Assembly: GCA_900320185.1 (NCBI GenBank)
Contig: ONRD01000001.1
Coordinates: 62,001-126,000 of the forward strand
DNA length: 64,000 nt
Source of the DNA: an uncultured Bacteroidales bacterium
GTDB lineage: Bacteria; Bacteroidota; Bacteroidia; Bacteroidales; UBA932
Direction: 5' to 3'
Positions 17,322-25,700 of this stretch are shown here, piece after piece (the stretch's first letter is position 1; each line of letters opens with the position of its first letter). A program made the position numbers and the translations under genes. Under the pieces are notes generated by a model. The model ran no database searches. It worked only from the letters and a program-made list of their open reading frames with translations, and had not been told where the DNA came from.

Positions 17322-17426
17322 TCCAGTAAACTAATTGGCTCAAAGTTACGATATTTTATATAATAATAACAAATATGAAGATAATTAGTTTACTGGATAT
17401 GATTAAACGGCTTGTCCAGTAAACTA
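17322..17426. repeat. Inverted-repeat cluster B (three 12-bp arms)
   Basis: TCCAGTAAACTA at 17322-17333, TAGTTTACTGGA at 17386-17397 and TCCAGTAAACTA at 17415-17426. The first two are a long pair with a 52-bp centre and the last two a short pair with a 17-bp spacer. The arrangement is the mirror image of cluster A around the NUMOD1-like gene. The long pair brackets a promoter. Confidence 0.85.
17341..17372 (-). promoter_or_regulatory. Promoter of NUMOD1-like gene inside cluster B
   Basis: On the minus strand TTG (17372-17370), 21 bp, then TAACTTTG (17348-17341) match the -33/-7 elements. One 12-bp arm lies just upstream and the other at the transcription start, a layout that suits an operator pair and self-regulation. 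Confidence 0.5.
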
Positions 17427-17574
17427 TCTGTGATCTGACCTGATTTTTTTATTTCTTGTCCGATAATTATTTGTAAACCGAGTGAACGACAACTCTACTA
17501 TATCCAGACGATGCTTTCGTTTAACATTACTCATCAAACGGTCATAAGTTACCTTACGTACTCTTTTGTAAACC

Positions 17575-18189
17575 GTGAATAATAAGGCCAAAGATTCTAT
17601 TATTAATTATATAGCGACTGATATAATTGATATGACAGAAGTTGAAAAGAAAACACTATTTGAAGCTCTTAAACGGATAGCTCCCGATTGGCTTGAAAGA
17701 GCCACACGACAGCTGAATCAAAAAAAGGCAATGATTTCGACCTGTCTTGATATCGCCTATCACAGCGATAGTCCTGATTACCAAGATGAGATTAATGATG
17801 AGTATAACCGATTCCGTTGCCCTATGAATCAGACAGAGGTAATTCTTTTGAATTACATTTGTCTAATCAGGCATAAAGAACATATCATCAATGGTATTAA
17901 TAAGGACGATGATGAGATAGAGAAATGGTTAAGGATATTACAGACATACGTTGAAAGAGTGAAGGACAGGTCATTAAAGGAATCTGTCATATCCTGTCTG
18001 GACAGACAGGCTCGTCAAATCCTCAACCAATATAAAGTCACGAATCGAATAGGAAGGCCTAAAGGGAAAGGGAAACAGATCTATTCATATAACGGTAAAG
18101 AGTACCATACCATCCAAGAGTGTGCGGATGATTACGGAATTACGAAGCAGGGAATGTATAAGCGATTAAAGAAATTGTCCGTCATATGA
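17575..18189 (+). CDS. Unknown protein with C-terminal helix-turn-helix-like segment
   Basis: 204 residues if the GTG at 17575 is used; ATG 17632 (MTEVEKKTLFEALKR) is a plausible shorter start. The first 150 residues are helical and without recognised motifs. After a basic linker GRPKGKGK comes YHTIQECADDYGITKQGMYK, which reads as a helix-turn-helix close to those that end NUMOD1-type modules. A DNA-binding role is likely. It stands alone on the plus strand between repeat cluster B and the convergent restriction operon. Confidence 0.5.
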   Translation: MNNKAKDSIINYIATDIIDMTEVEKKTLFEALKRIAPDWLERATRQLNQKKAMISTCLDIAYHSDSPDYQDEINDEYNRFRCPMNQTEVILLNYICLIRHKEHIINGINKDDDEIEKWLRILQTYVERVKDRSLKESVISCLDRQARQILNQYKVTNRIGRPKGKGKQIYSYNGKEYHTIQECADDYGITKQGMYKRLKKLSVI

Positions 18190-18363
18190 AGACAATGACG
18201 GACAGTCGTGTCAATCGAAAAATGTTCAATAACAGCACGTTTTAACGTAAAGGAAATAGAGCACCATGCTGTAAGTACGCAACTGATTGATTTTTAATAC
18301 ACAAGCAGCAAGAAAAATATTCATTAATTATATTTTTGAATATTTTCGCCTAATGGACTAGAA

Positions 18364-18391
18364 GGGAGCAACACCGAAAAGTGTTGCTCCC
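18364..18391. terminator. Strong hairpin between convergent genes
   Basis: GGGAGCAACAC pairs perfectly with GTGTTGCTCCC across a 6-base loop. It lies between the stop of the 204-residue gene and the stop of the restriction operon. There is no clear T-run on either side, so the bidirectional-terminator reading rests on position and the 11-bp perfect stem. Confidence 0.65.
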
Positions 18392-18458
18392 CCGAATTAT
18401 TTAACTCGTATTAAGATAACAGAAGATAGATCATCATCTGGATAAACATTGTATGCGC

Positions 18459-18902
18459 TCAACCATAAATGATTGTCTTCTTTCCACTCTTTAACGGAAT
18501 GGTTAAACTCTCTTTCCACAATGATTTATGATGAAAATCATAAGGGGGGTCCTCATCCTCATATTCAACACTTAATTCCGCAGAGACTTGATTATACCCT
18601 TTGTTTAGAAGATGCGGCCATTCAGGGAAGAAAACATTGAAATCATTTAGAATTTTGATAATAAATGATTTAAACCAATAAGGGTAATACTGTGAAAAGT
18701 CAAGGTCAGTATCAACGATATAACCGGAGACATCAATCCGTCTTGAAGCGTCGTCTTTGAAATAAATGATACCTTCTTTATTGAATCTAAACTCATACCA
18801 TTCATCATCGTATCGACCATTAGGATATCCAATAAAAGAAAGAGTCAATGTTTTATACTGAAGGAACTTCAGTTGATCTTCCGTTATTGTGCCGTAGTTC
18901 AT
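18459..18902 (-). CDS. Unknown protein at the end of the restriction operon
   Basis: 147 residues, start MNYGTITEDQLKFLQYKTLT, with beta-rich stretches such as WYEFRFNKEGIIYFKDD and an end LTIPLKSGKKTIIYG. Its start overlaps the Vsr gene by 50 bases, so it is translationally tied to the restriction operon. No nuclease or methylase motif is seen. It could be an accessory or immunity-type protein of the system; I do not recognise it. Confidence 0.6.
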   Translation of the reverse strand: MNYGTITEDQLKFLQYKTLTLSFIGYPNGRYDDEWYEFRFNKEGIIYFKDDASRRIDVSGYIVDTDLDFSQYYPYWFKSFIIKILNDFNVFFPEWPHLLNKGYNQVSAELSVEYEDEDPPYDFHHKSLWKESLTIPLKSGKKTIIYG

Positions 18903-19419
18903 ATAAAAATGCTTGTTGTTTATCTTTAAAAACTTTTCTCTCCTTCAACCTTTGTTCTCGCAGTAGCTTACGCTCCTGCCTTCTCTGTTCATATAGTCTG
19001 CCGTTCTCGATTATCTCCCCCACAACCCTTTCTATCGTTTCCTCAAACCGTTTCTTCTCCAACTCACACTCCCAAACGATGACAACCGACCACCCTTTCG
19101 CTTCAAGTCGCCTCCAGACCTCTTGGTCTCGCCGCTGATTCCGTGCGACCTTCTGTACCCAGAAGTCCGTATTCGTTTTCGGGATAGTGTATTTCTTACA
19201 CCCATTATGGCCATGCCAGAAGCAGCCGTGAACGAATATCACAGTCCGATATTTGGGTAATACGATGTCCGGACTGCCGGGAAGTCGTTTGTCGTTCTTT
19301 CTGTATCTAAATCCTTTCCTCCACAACTCCTTCCTCAACCTTATTTCGGGTTTCGTTGAGGTAGAGTGGATTTTGGACATGCAGTCATGTCGTTGTTGAG
19401 GGGATAGGATATCGGACAT
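18853..19419 (-). CDS. vsr: Very-short-patch mismatch endonuclease (Vsr)
   Basis: 188 residues. The Vsr pattern is complete: TKPEIRLRKELWRKGFRYRK (Glu25), LPGSPDIVLPKYRTVIFVHG (Asp51), CFWHGHNGCKKY (His69, His71), PKTNTDFW and WECELEKK. The numbering of the active residues equals that of the E. coli enzyme. Vsr nicks 5' of T in the T:G mismatches that arise when 5-methylcytosine deaminates, so it protects the sites methylated by the two upstream methyltransferases. The C-terminal 40 residues are a charged helix longer than usual. It follows the nuclease subunit by 3 bp. Confidence 0.95.
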   Translation of the reverse strand: MSDILSPQQRHDCMSKIHSTSTKPEIRLRKELWRKGFRYRKNDKRLPGSPDIVLPKYRTVIFVHGCFWHGHNGCKKYTIPKTNTDFWVQKVARNQRRDQEVWRRLEAKGWSVVIVWECELEKKRFEETIERVVGEIIENGRLYEQRRQERKLLREQRLKERKVFKDKQQAFLYELRHNNGRSTEVPSV

Positions 19420-19422
19420 ACT

Positions 19423-20679
19423 TTAATAAGAAGTTCCTCTGCCATCTAAGAAACTCCTGACACGAGGGAGAGAGATGAAATCTTCAAAATCTTTCCTAAT
19501 CTTTCCCTCTTGTCTCTTGCCATAATAGTAATCATCGATAAGGGCATCGATAGGATACGTGTAAATAAATGTTATCTTATCCGGATCATCAGACACAGGT
19601 GTATGGGGGTCAGGAATATATGAATCCTGAAAACCAATTCGCCCTTTAATATGTGGTAAAAGGAGAATGCTAACTATTCTCTTGTTAGGGTTCTTAATTT
19701 TAGCTTCAAGATAATAGCCAAACTGTTTTCCAAGATTATCTTCAGTAAGAAGTGAGATTTGATCATCATACATCTTGGAATCTATCACAAAGACATAATC
19801 TAAATCTTCATAAATAGTATCAGGCTGCGTGCGGGCTTTCCCCTGGGTTTCATGATTGGTCGTTATTGAGAACGAACTATAAAGCTTTCCATACTCCGAC
19901 TTACTCCTCGAGGTCTGGTCACCGAACACATAATCGACGATACTTTGCCAAAAAGAAGATGCAGGAATAGCATAATCCCAATCCCCTTTATTTTCATAAT
20001 CCGGATTTAATAGAATATCCAAGTAACTAATACCCCATCTTATTAGGCTTTGTTTACGAGAATTAAAGGTATTAATCAACTCTTCTCGAAGAAGCAATTT
20101 GGTGCGTTTACAAACATCAGCGTTCGTAAAATCTATACGCTTAGCAGTTTCGATTCGAAGGGATTGACCAAATAGAACATCTCCACCATTCTCCATAAAG
20201 TGATTAATAATGTTCTCTTGGACCAAAGAGACAATACTATTCTCTACAACTCTTTTTTTGTTCATAATAAAAGAGTCATAAAACAAGTTGCCATTGATCA
20301 ACTGTGGTCGGATTCTCTTAATCGTCTGCTTGAAGTTAATCTTTCCCGAATCTGATTCTTTAAAGGTAGATTCATATTCAACATATCTTCCCAGAGAAAG
20401 ATAGTCATGAATTATGTTAATAGCGTATTTTAGGTTGTATAAACCTTTAGCTTCTTTCTCGTATTTTCTTTGTGCTGAATAACTATTAAGAACTTTTTGA
20501 ATGACTCGTACAAACCTTCTTAATCGAATTACATTGACCTTATCTTTTGAATCGACGCTCCCAGGGAAGACATGTCCATAAGGTACGGTTATGCTCGTTC
20601 TATCAGCCTCTCCATTTTTTAATCTAGAAACGCCAATGTAACTCTTGCCGTCAGATATGTTGACAATCGAATACTCCAC
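19423..20679 (-). CDS. LlaJI-type restriction endonuclease subunit (R2, McrC-like)
   Basis: 418 residues of the LlaJI family, functional counterpart of McrC. A PD-(D/E)xK active site is visible at ARTQPDTIYEDLDYVFVIDS then KMY: Asp287, Asp300 and Lys302. The N-terminal part is helical and probably contacts the AAA+ partner. The subunit cuts DNA when driven by the McrB-like motor encoded 3 bp upstream. McrC itself is the alternative name, but the presence of two C5 methyltransferases in the same operon fits LlaJI, which is a modification-blocked system, and not methyl-directed McrBC. Confidence 0.85.
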   Translation of the reverse strand: MEYSIVNISDGKSYIGVSRLKNGEADRTSITVPYGHVFPGSVDSKDKVNVIRLRRFVRVIQKVLNSYSAQRKYEKEAKGLYNLKYAINIIHDYLSLGRYVEYESTFKESDSGKINFKQTIKRIRPQLINGNLFYDSFIMNKKRVVENSIVSLVQENIINHFMENGGDVLFGQSLRIETAKRIDFTNADVCKRTKLLLREELINTFNSRKQSLIRWGISYLDILLNPDYENKGDWDYAIPASSFWQSIVDYVFGDQTSRSKSEYGKLYSSFSITTNHETQGKARTQPDTIYEDLDYVFVIDSKMYDDQISLLTEDNLGKQFGYYLEAKIKNPNKRIVSILLLPHIKGRIGFQDSYIPDPHTPVSDDPDKITFIYTYPIDALIDDYYYGKRQEGKIRKDFEDFISLPRVRSFLDGRGTSY

Positions 20680-20682
20680 GTT

Positions 20683-22143
20683 TTATCTAACCAGTAACTC
20701 AAATATATCTTCACCTTTGTTGACAAAGCTGTCATATAGCTCTTGATATGATAACTTTAAAATGCCTTCCGTGTATTTGAAAACATCCTGCTTCAAATAA
20801 TATAGAACTTTATCTGCAAATTTTTTTCTGTCTTTTATCTCTTCTTTTGAGACGAAGAAAGGTCCCAGTTTTTTATCTTCAGAGATAGAATTGCCTTCTC
20901 TATTACTGATATTAATCATCTCATTAACAAGTTCGGCAAAAGACGGCCAATTACGGTCTAAGTAAGTATGACTACCAACATAAGCGGATAACGTAGTATT
21001 CGCGAAAACCCCTATTAATGGTGAATTAGCCTTATCGAAAATTGTATTGTCCCAATACTCTAGCATATTAGGATTATTCTGATCCAGTTTAGTAAAATCA
21101 ATAGGAACATACTCCATAGCAAACCTTCTCTTTAAAGCCGTATCAAGAACGAACACATTTTGGTCTGCTGTGTTCATTGTACATATTATATTCAAATTTT
21201 CAGGTAATCTAAATCTATCATTTGGAAAGTGCATTTTACCTTTATTTAAGAAAGCACAGACCTCTTTATTCGTAATCGAATACGTAGATACCCCATTAGA
21301 ATCTCTATCAAGCAACTGGAATAAGTCTCCGAAGATTGCTGCTGGATTCCCTCTATTAATCTCCTCAATAACCATATAATATGGCAGGTTTGGATTATCC
21401 AAAGCTTTCTTTAGCAACGCAGTAAATGGACCCTCTATAAAATCATATATAGGCGTGTTTCCATTTTGCTTTGGTCCCAAGCCACCAACAAAGTCAGTGT
21501 ATGAGTAGTCGGGGTAAAAGATCACTCTCGACACCTGGTCTTCAGGTACACCAGCTTTTTTTAATTTCTCGTCGACCAAAAATGACTTTCCTGTTCCTGG
21601 GGCACCATAGTAAATGATTTGCTCCGTTTTCCCTGTTGGGATTGCAGGTATAATAGTGGTCGTATTAGGCACGGGAGTCGTCTTAAATCTTAAAGAAAGA
21701 TTGCCACTAGCATCTTTATCAAAAGTTACTTCTGTATAATCAGCAATGAAAAACTTTCGAATATTAAATCCCGAACTCTTCTGCAACCCATAAAGATACT
21801 GCCTACCTTGAGTGGTTGTACTAATAGAAAAACTATCATAGATGGCAGTAGGATTATTGCCAAAAAAAGCTTCAATATCATTTAAAAGACTACTGAACTC
21901 CTGAAACTTATTACCATGTGTTATAATCTTACCACCTTTGTTAGAATAAAGGGGCAAAGAGAAAACCAACGCAGTTAGTGCTCGAATACAATCTTCTTTA
22001 TAAATTGTGAAAGATAGGTTTGTTAAACTACCCAAAAAAGTAATCAAGTCCGGAGGCAGGAAAATACCAGTATCTTTTGAAGACGTTGCACTCTGTTTTA
22101 AATCGGCACTGTGACCTGCAATTGTCATTTGATATGTTGCCAT
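20683..22143 (-). CDS. LlaJI-type restriction subunit (R1), McrB-like AAA+ NTPase
   Basis: 486 residues. An N-terminal region of about 160 residues, presumably for DNA recognition, precedes a McrB-type AAA+ core: GAPGTGKS (Walker A, 180-187), YYMVIEEINRGNPAAIFGDL (Walker B), and the McrB signature CTMNTADQNVFVLDTALKRR at about 321-340, whose MNTAD segment binds GTP in McrB. It should translocate DNA by GTP hydrolysis and deliver it to the nuclease subunit. The methyltransferase gene ends 1 bp upstream. The N-terminal domain differs from the methyl-binding domain of E. coli McrB. Confidence 0.88.
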   Translation of the reverse strand: MATYQMTIAGHSADLKQSATSSKDTGIFLPPDLITFLGSLTNLSFTIYKEDCIRALTALVFSLPLYSNKGGKIITHGNKFQEFSSLLNDIEAFFGNNPTAIYDSFSISTTTQGRQYLYGLQKSSGFNIRKFFIADYTEVTFDKDASGNLSLRFKTTPVPNTTTIIPAIPTGKTEQIIYYGAPGTGKSFLVDEKLKKAGVPEDQVSRVIFYPDYSYTDFVGGLGPKQNGNTPIYDFIEGPFTALLKKALDNPNLPYYMVIEEINRGNPAAIFGDLFQLLDRDSNGVSTYSITNKEVCAFLNKGKMHFPNDRFRLPENLNIICTMNTADQNVFVLDTALKRRFAMEYVPIDFTKLDQNNPNMLEYWDNTIFDKANSPLIGVFANTTLSAYVGSHTYLDRNWPSFAELVNEMINISNREGNSISEDKKLGPFFVSKEEIKDRKKFADKVLYYLKQDVFKYTEGILKLSYQELYDSFVNKGEDIFELLVR

Positions 22144-22144
22144 G

Positions 22145-23236
22145 TTATATGTGTTTTATGGTTTCTTTTATAATTGCCATCATAACATCTACCACCATAG
22201 AATTGCCGGCCTGTTGGTACATTTGAGTATCTGAAACAACTTGTAAAAAATCGTCAGTAAAACCCATCAATCTGAGACACTCTCGAGGTGCCAAACGACG
22301 TATCCTCCCATCAGTGGTCACATAATTATCCTCTCCAGCACGATGCATCTTATGCATCGTGCGCATTAAAGGCCGTGCTATCTTTAAATCAATCTCTGGT
22401 TTCATACTAAACCCACCTGTCCCTTCACACATAATCCCAGGCAATATTTTATCCGAAAGGAAATACTTCTGAGGGACTTCTCCTTTCTGGTGGCTAATTG
22501 TAATTAAACCATTAACCGAAGAAAAACAACCAATAGGAGTATTATCTAACAAGAAGTCCTGCATGGTAAATGTCAGTGGGACTGATGTTGGGAATGAAAA
22601 ACCATTCTGCTTTTCTTTAAAACCAACAACAAATATTCTCCGTCTCTTTTGTGGTATTCCAAAATCAACGGCATCTAAAACTTTGGAATAAATATCATAT
22701 CCTAACGACTTGAACACTCTCTGTACCACGTCCCATGTCCGACCGTTATCATGCTTCACCAATCCTTGAACATTCTCATAAATGAACGCCTTCGGTTTAA
22801 TCTCGCTCACTAATCGAGCAAAATCATAGAAAAGGGTCCCCCGCGCTTCGTCTAGACCTCTTTGATAACCAAGAAGTGTGAAACTCTGACATGGACTACC
22901 TCCAACAAATAAATCAACACGGCCTTCATACTCCTTCCCTTCAATAAAACGGACATTATGGTGAAAGTCTTTTTCTGAGATTTTATAGTTGGCTAAAAAC
23001 GACTCTTTAACATAATTCTTTTTATTTGGTATTTTGGATTGAATATACGCTCTTCTCTGGTCGCCATGAAGATCCTTCATCTCTTTTAGCATGTCGTCCT
23101 CGGGTATTGTACATTCAATCTCCCCGTTATCACAAGCAAAAACAAGCTCGTGTGAAACACCTAAACGCCGAAGAGCGAACTCTGGAGCGCCAATGCCACT
23201 AAAAACTGTAGCTATCCTTAAAACATTAGTCTGCAT
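22145..23236 (-). CDS. DNA (cytosine-5) methyltransferase 1 of LlaJI-type system
   Basis: About 363 residues from ATG 23236; ATGs at 23245 and 23254 are possible. C5-MTase motifs: I TVFSGIGAPEFAL, IV VGGSPCQSFTLLGYQRGLDE (catalytic Cys), VI ENVQGL, VIII QKRRRIFVVG, IX PRECLRLMGFTDDF and X QQAGNSMVVDV. The target-recognition region between VIII and IX differs from that of its neighbour, so each enzyme probably methylates one strand of an asymmetric site. An insert of about 35 residues after motif I is unusual. Its start overlaps the end of methyltransferase 2 by 11 bases. Confidence 0.92.
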   Translation of the reverse strand: MQTNVLRIATVFSGIGAPEFALRRLGVSHELVFACDNGEIECTIPEDDMLKEMKDLHGDQRRAYIQSKIPNKKNYVKESFLANYKISEKDFHHNVRFIEGKEYEGRVDLFVGGSPCQSFTLLGYQRGLDEARGTLFYDFARLVSEIKPKAFIYENVQGLVKHDNGRTWDVVQRVFKSLGYDIYSKVLDAVDFGIPQKRRRIFVVGFKEKQNGFSFPTSVPLTFTMQDFLLDNTPIGCFSSVNGLITISHQKGEVPQKYFLSDKILPGIMCEGTGGFSMKPEIDLKIARPLMRTMHKMHRAGEDNYVTTDGRIRRLAPRECLRLMGFTDDFLQVVSDTQMYQQAGNSMVVDVMMAIIKETIKHI

Positions 23237-24224
23237 CTTTTCCATCAAAAACACCTGTTTCCATTATACTGCGAAGCACAGCTTCAACAACATTGACCGC
23301 CATAGAGTTCCCAGATTGCCGATACATCCTTGTGTCATTAACAACAATCTTGAAATCATCAGGAAAACCCATTAGTCGTAAACACTCTCGCGGTGTCAGG
23401 GTCCGAGCAACTCCTCTTTCTCCGTTGTAATACCCCTTAAAAACACGAGTATCTTTTTCAAGTTCTGGCGTGACGAATGATTCAAAACGCATGTCTCCAA
23501 ACCAATTGTATTGTTGACAAGCAACTTGACACCTTGAAATCTTACTATTGAGAACAACATGTTTGGATTGAGCAGGGTCAATAACTCGGACAAATCCCTT
23601 TTCAGGCAAATAGTATTTGTTAGGAATATCCTTTTCAAGGAAACTCTCTACAAATACATTTAACTCTTCTTTTTTAGGTGTTTTTAATAGGGCGAAATAA
23701 GGTTCTAGATCTCTCCTGAATCCAACGGCAAAAAGTCTTTCCCTATTCTGAGGCAGTCCAAAATGCTTTGCATTTAACTTCCAATAGGTCCAAGAATAAT
23801 CTAAATCGTCAAATATACGGGATACGACATCCCATGTCTTACCGTGGTCATGATTGAGCAATCCAGTAACATTCTCAAAGACAAAGACTTTTGGCTTTGT
23901 CTCCGAGATAATCCTTGCATATTCATAAAACAAAGTTCCCCTAGCCTCGTCTAGTCCTTTCCTTTTCCCCATAACGGAAAAAGACTGGCATGGGCTCCCC
24001 CCAATGAACAAATCGACCAAATTCTTGTACGGAGTCGCATCAAACTCTTTAACATCATTATGCCACCTATCCTCTGATATAGGATAATTCGCAAAATATG
24101 ATTGTTTGCAAAAGATATCGATATCCCCCGCAAATAAAATATTATGAGGTATTTTTAGTTTTCTTAGCGCTTGCTCAGGGGCCCCAATGCCACTAAAAGC
24201 GGTCGCCACATTTATTGTCCTCAT
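23226..24224 (-). CDS. DNA (cytosine-5) methyltransferase 2 of LlaJI-type system
   Basis: 332 residues. Motif I ATAFSGIGAPEQAL, IV IGGSPCQSFSVMGKRKGLDE (Cys79), VI FENVTGL, VIII QNRERLFAVG, IX PRECLRLMGFPDDF and X RQSGNSMAVNV. First gene of the operon, so methylation precedes restriction after entry into a new host. Known LlaJI recognises the asymmetric GACGC/GCGTC and uses one methyltransferase per strand; the same specificity here is possible but unproven. A consensus promoter lies at 24293-24264. Confidence 0.93.
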   Translation of the reverse strand: MRTINVATAFSGIGAPEQALRKLKIPHNILFAGDIDIFCKQSYFANYPISEDRWHNDVKEFDATPYKNLVDLFIGGSPCQSFSVMGKRKGLDEARGTLFYEYARIISETKPKVFVFENVTGLLNHDHGKTWDVVSRIFDDLDYSWTYWKLNAKHFGLPQNRERLFAVGFRRDLEPYFALLKTPKKEELNVFVESFLEKDIPNKYYLPEKGFVRVIDPAQSKHVVLNSKISRCQVACQQYNWFGDMRFESFVTPELEKDTRVFKGYYNGERGVARTLTPRECLRLMGFPDDFKIVVNDTRMYRQSGNSMAVNVVEAVLRSIMETGVFDGKDAD

Positions 24225-24263
24225 CTTAATTGTTCGTTCTCATTACACTTTTATCCAAGTTTA

Positions 24264-24293
24264 CAAAGGTACCGAATTTTTCCCACTTGACAA
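24264..24293 (-). promoter_or_regulatory. Promoter of restriction-modification operon
   Basis: TTG (24293-24291), 19 bp, TACCTTTG (24271-24264), the best -33/-7 match in the island, 40 bp before the first methyltransferase ATG. The 307-base gap 24225-24531 holds this promoter, repeat site C and a terminator hairpin, and no gene. Confidence 0.65.
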
Positions 24294-24373
24294 TGAGAAA
24301 AGCAGTGTCCTTATCGAACAATCCATCAAAGTGTTAAGTGCGATTGATTTATATATTCCCATGTGTTTTGTCA

Positions 24374-24447
24374 TCCAGTAAACTATCTATCTTTATGTCT
24401 CTATATTTATATATAATAAAGCGATTCATCGCAATTAGTTTACTGGA
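24374..24447. repeat. Inverted-repeat site C
   Basis: TCCAGTAAACTA at 24374-24385 and TAGTTTACTGGA at 24436-24447, with a 50-bp AT-rich centre. A near-palindrome GCGATTCATCGC adjoins the right arm. Lies between the restriction operon promoter and the nuclease gene. Confidence 0.85.
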
Positions 24448-24478
24448 CTATATATCATAATAATGAGCTTATAACGGC

Positions 24479-24508
24479 AAAGAAGCAGGCTGATCAGCCC
24501 GCTTCTTT
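24479..24508. terminator. Terminator-like hairpin after nuclease gene
   Basis: AAAGAAGC-A-GGCTG pairs with CAGCC-C-GCTTCTTT around a 2-base apex (in practice a 4-base loop). It lies 24 bp past the stop of the minus-strand nuclease gene. Stem flanks are A- and T-rich. Confidence 0.65.
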
Positions 24509-24531
24509 AAGTCTATTAAATAAAGACTGGG

Positions 24532-25575
24532 CTACAGTGTCTCTTTCATATCCGACAATTGCTCTATCTCCTTGTCAATCAGTTTATATTTTGTCCGGAT
24601 ATCTTCTCTCATATAGAAGTCGAGAAAGTCATCTTTCGTCATCGTACCATCTTGAAGATATTTAGTCAGGTATTGCTGATCAAATTCGATAGACAGCAGA
24701 CTCTTTTCAATGGTCTTTAAGATCTTCTGGTTATTGGTGATATTACTTTTCACCATTGATGCAACACCCTGTATATCTTTGATGTCTTTCAGTAGTCTTT
24801 GGAGGAAGAAATTAACGAACTCGGCATCAACATTCTTACCGTCACTACGACATGAAAGACTTCTTGCAAGCATATATGCTATAGCGATATTCTGGAAATC
24901 TCCTGCCTGGTAATCAATAATGCAGACAAATCCAATATCATTGATATAAGCGACACCATCAACCGCTCGTAGTATCGTAGCATCTACAAGAGATTTATCA
25001 AAGACGATAATGCTGGCATTTGCCTCTCGGTTGACACTTGCTTCCAATAGTTGACTCCATGCTGTATCTGAACGATTAGCAGCAATATCTGGAGTAGTGA
25101 CATCACCAAGTTTGTAGCTTTTATCAAACTTGCACTCAATAGCTATCTTATGGTCACTATCTCCGTTTACGTTAGCGAGGATATCCCCTGTCTTGTTCCT
25201 CGGTAGCTTACCTTTAAGCTTTCCTGTGCCTCTGAGTGTGTCTTTAAGACCTCTTTGGTCAACATACCCCTGAAGAAAGTCTAAGATATCATCTTCAGCT
25301 GCCGTACCTTTTACCGATGTCTTATGGAAAATCTCCTGCTTGGCATCAAACATCAGCTTTAGGTTTTCAAGTTCGACACCCAAGTCATTGGTAGTCTTAG
25401 CAAAGAATGCTGATATGCGGTCTTCCATCAAAGCAAGAACACCGATACGAATTGCTCGGACTAGGACTGAATCTCTTTCACCTTCAGGAAGTCCATTGAA
25501 GTACTTGAATACGAGGTCATCTTCAACCTCAAAACTTTCAATCTCTACTCGAGAGAGTTTATGATTTAATTTCAT
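24532..25575 (-). CDS. Putative PD-(D/E)xK nuclease, unknown family
   Basis: 347 residues. Residues 86-150 look like a PD-(D/E)xK core: KGTAAEDDILDFLQGYV (helix with Glu94), KTGDILANVNGD (Asp131) and KIAIECKFDKS (Glu147, Lys149), followed by a helix with Gln175 (DTAWSQLLEAS) and a strand ASIIVFDK. The N-terminal 75 residues are acidic and helical; the C-terminal 100 are helical with possible coiled coil (KIIKTIEKSLL-type). It stands alone between repeat sites C and D, without methyltransferase or partner. It could be a solitary defence nuclease or a recombination nuclease. Family not recognised with certainty. Confidence 0.6.
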   Translation of the reverse strand: MKLNHKLSRVEIESFEVEDDLVFKYFNGLPEGERDSVLVRAIRIGVLALMEDRISAFFAKTTNDLGVELENLKLMFDAKQEIFHKTSVKGTAAEDDILDFLQGYVDQRGLKDTLRGTGKLKGKLPRNKTGDILANVNGDSDHKIAIECKFDKSYKLGDVTTPDIAANRSDTAWSQLLEASVNREANASIIVFDKSLVDATILRAVDGVAYINDIGFVCIIDYQAGDFQNIAIAYMLARSLSCRSDGKNVDAEFVNFFLQRLLKDIKDIQGVASMVKSNITNNQKILKTIEKSLLSIEFDQQYLTKYLQDGTMTKDDFLDFYMREDIRTKYKLIDKEIEQLSDMKETL

Positions 25576-25621
25576 ATGAAAAGTGTTGTTTAACGCGACT
25601 ATCGAAACGCTTACATGACAA

Positions 25622-25700
25622 CCCAGTAAACTAATTAACTCAACATTTCTTTTTATAATAATATAATATCAAGGCAAATCGTCCGAATTAGTTTACTGGA
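25622..25700. repeat. Inverted-repeat site D
   Basis: CCCAGTAAACTA at 25622-25633 (one mismatch) and TAGTTTACTGGA at 25689-25700, 55-bp centre. The right arm ends one base before the stop codon of the next minus-strand gene, and the site lies 46 bp upstream of the nuclease start. Confidence 0.85.

Noticed and set aside
19423..22143. A classical methyl-dependent McrBC system
   Set aside because: The operon also encodes two C5 methyltransferases, whose products McrBC would attack; the LlaJI type explains all genes.
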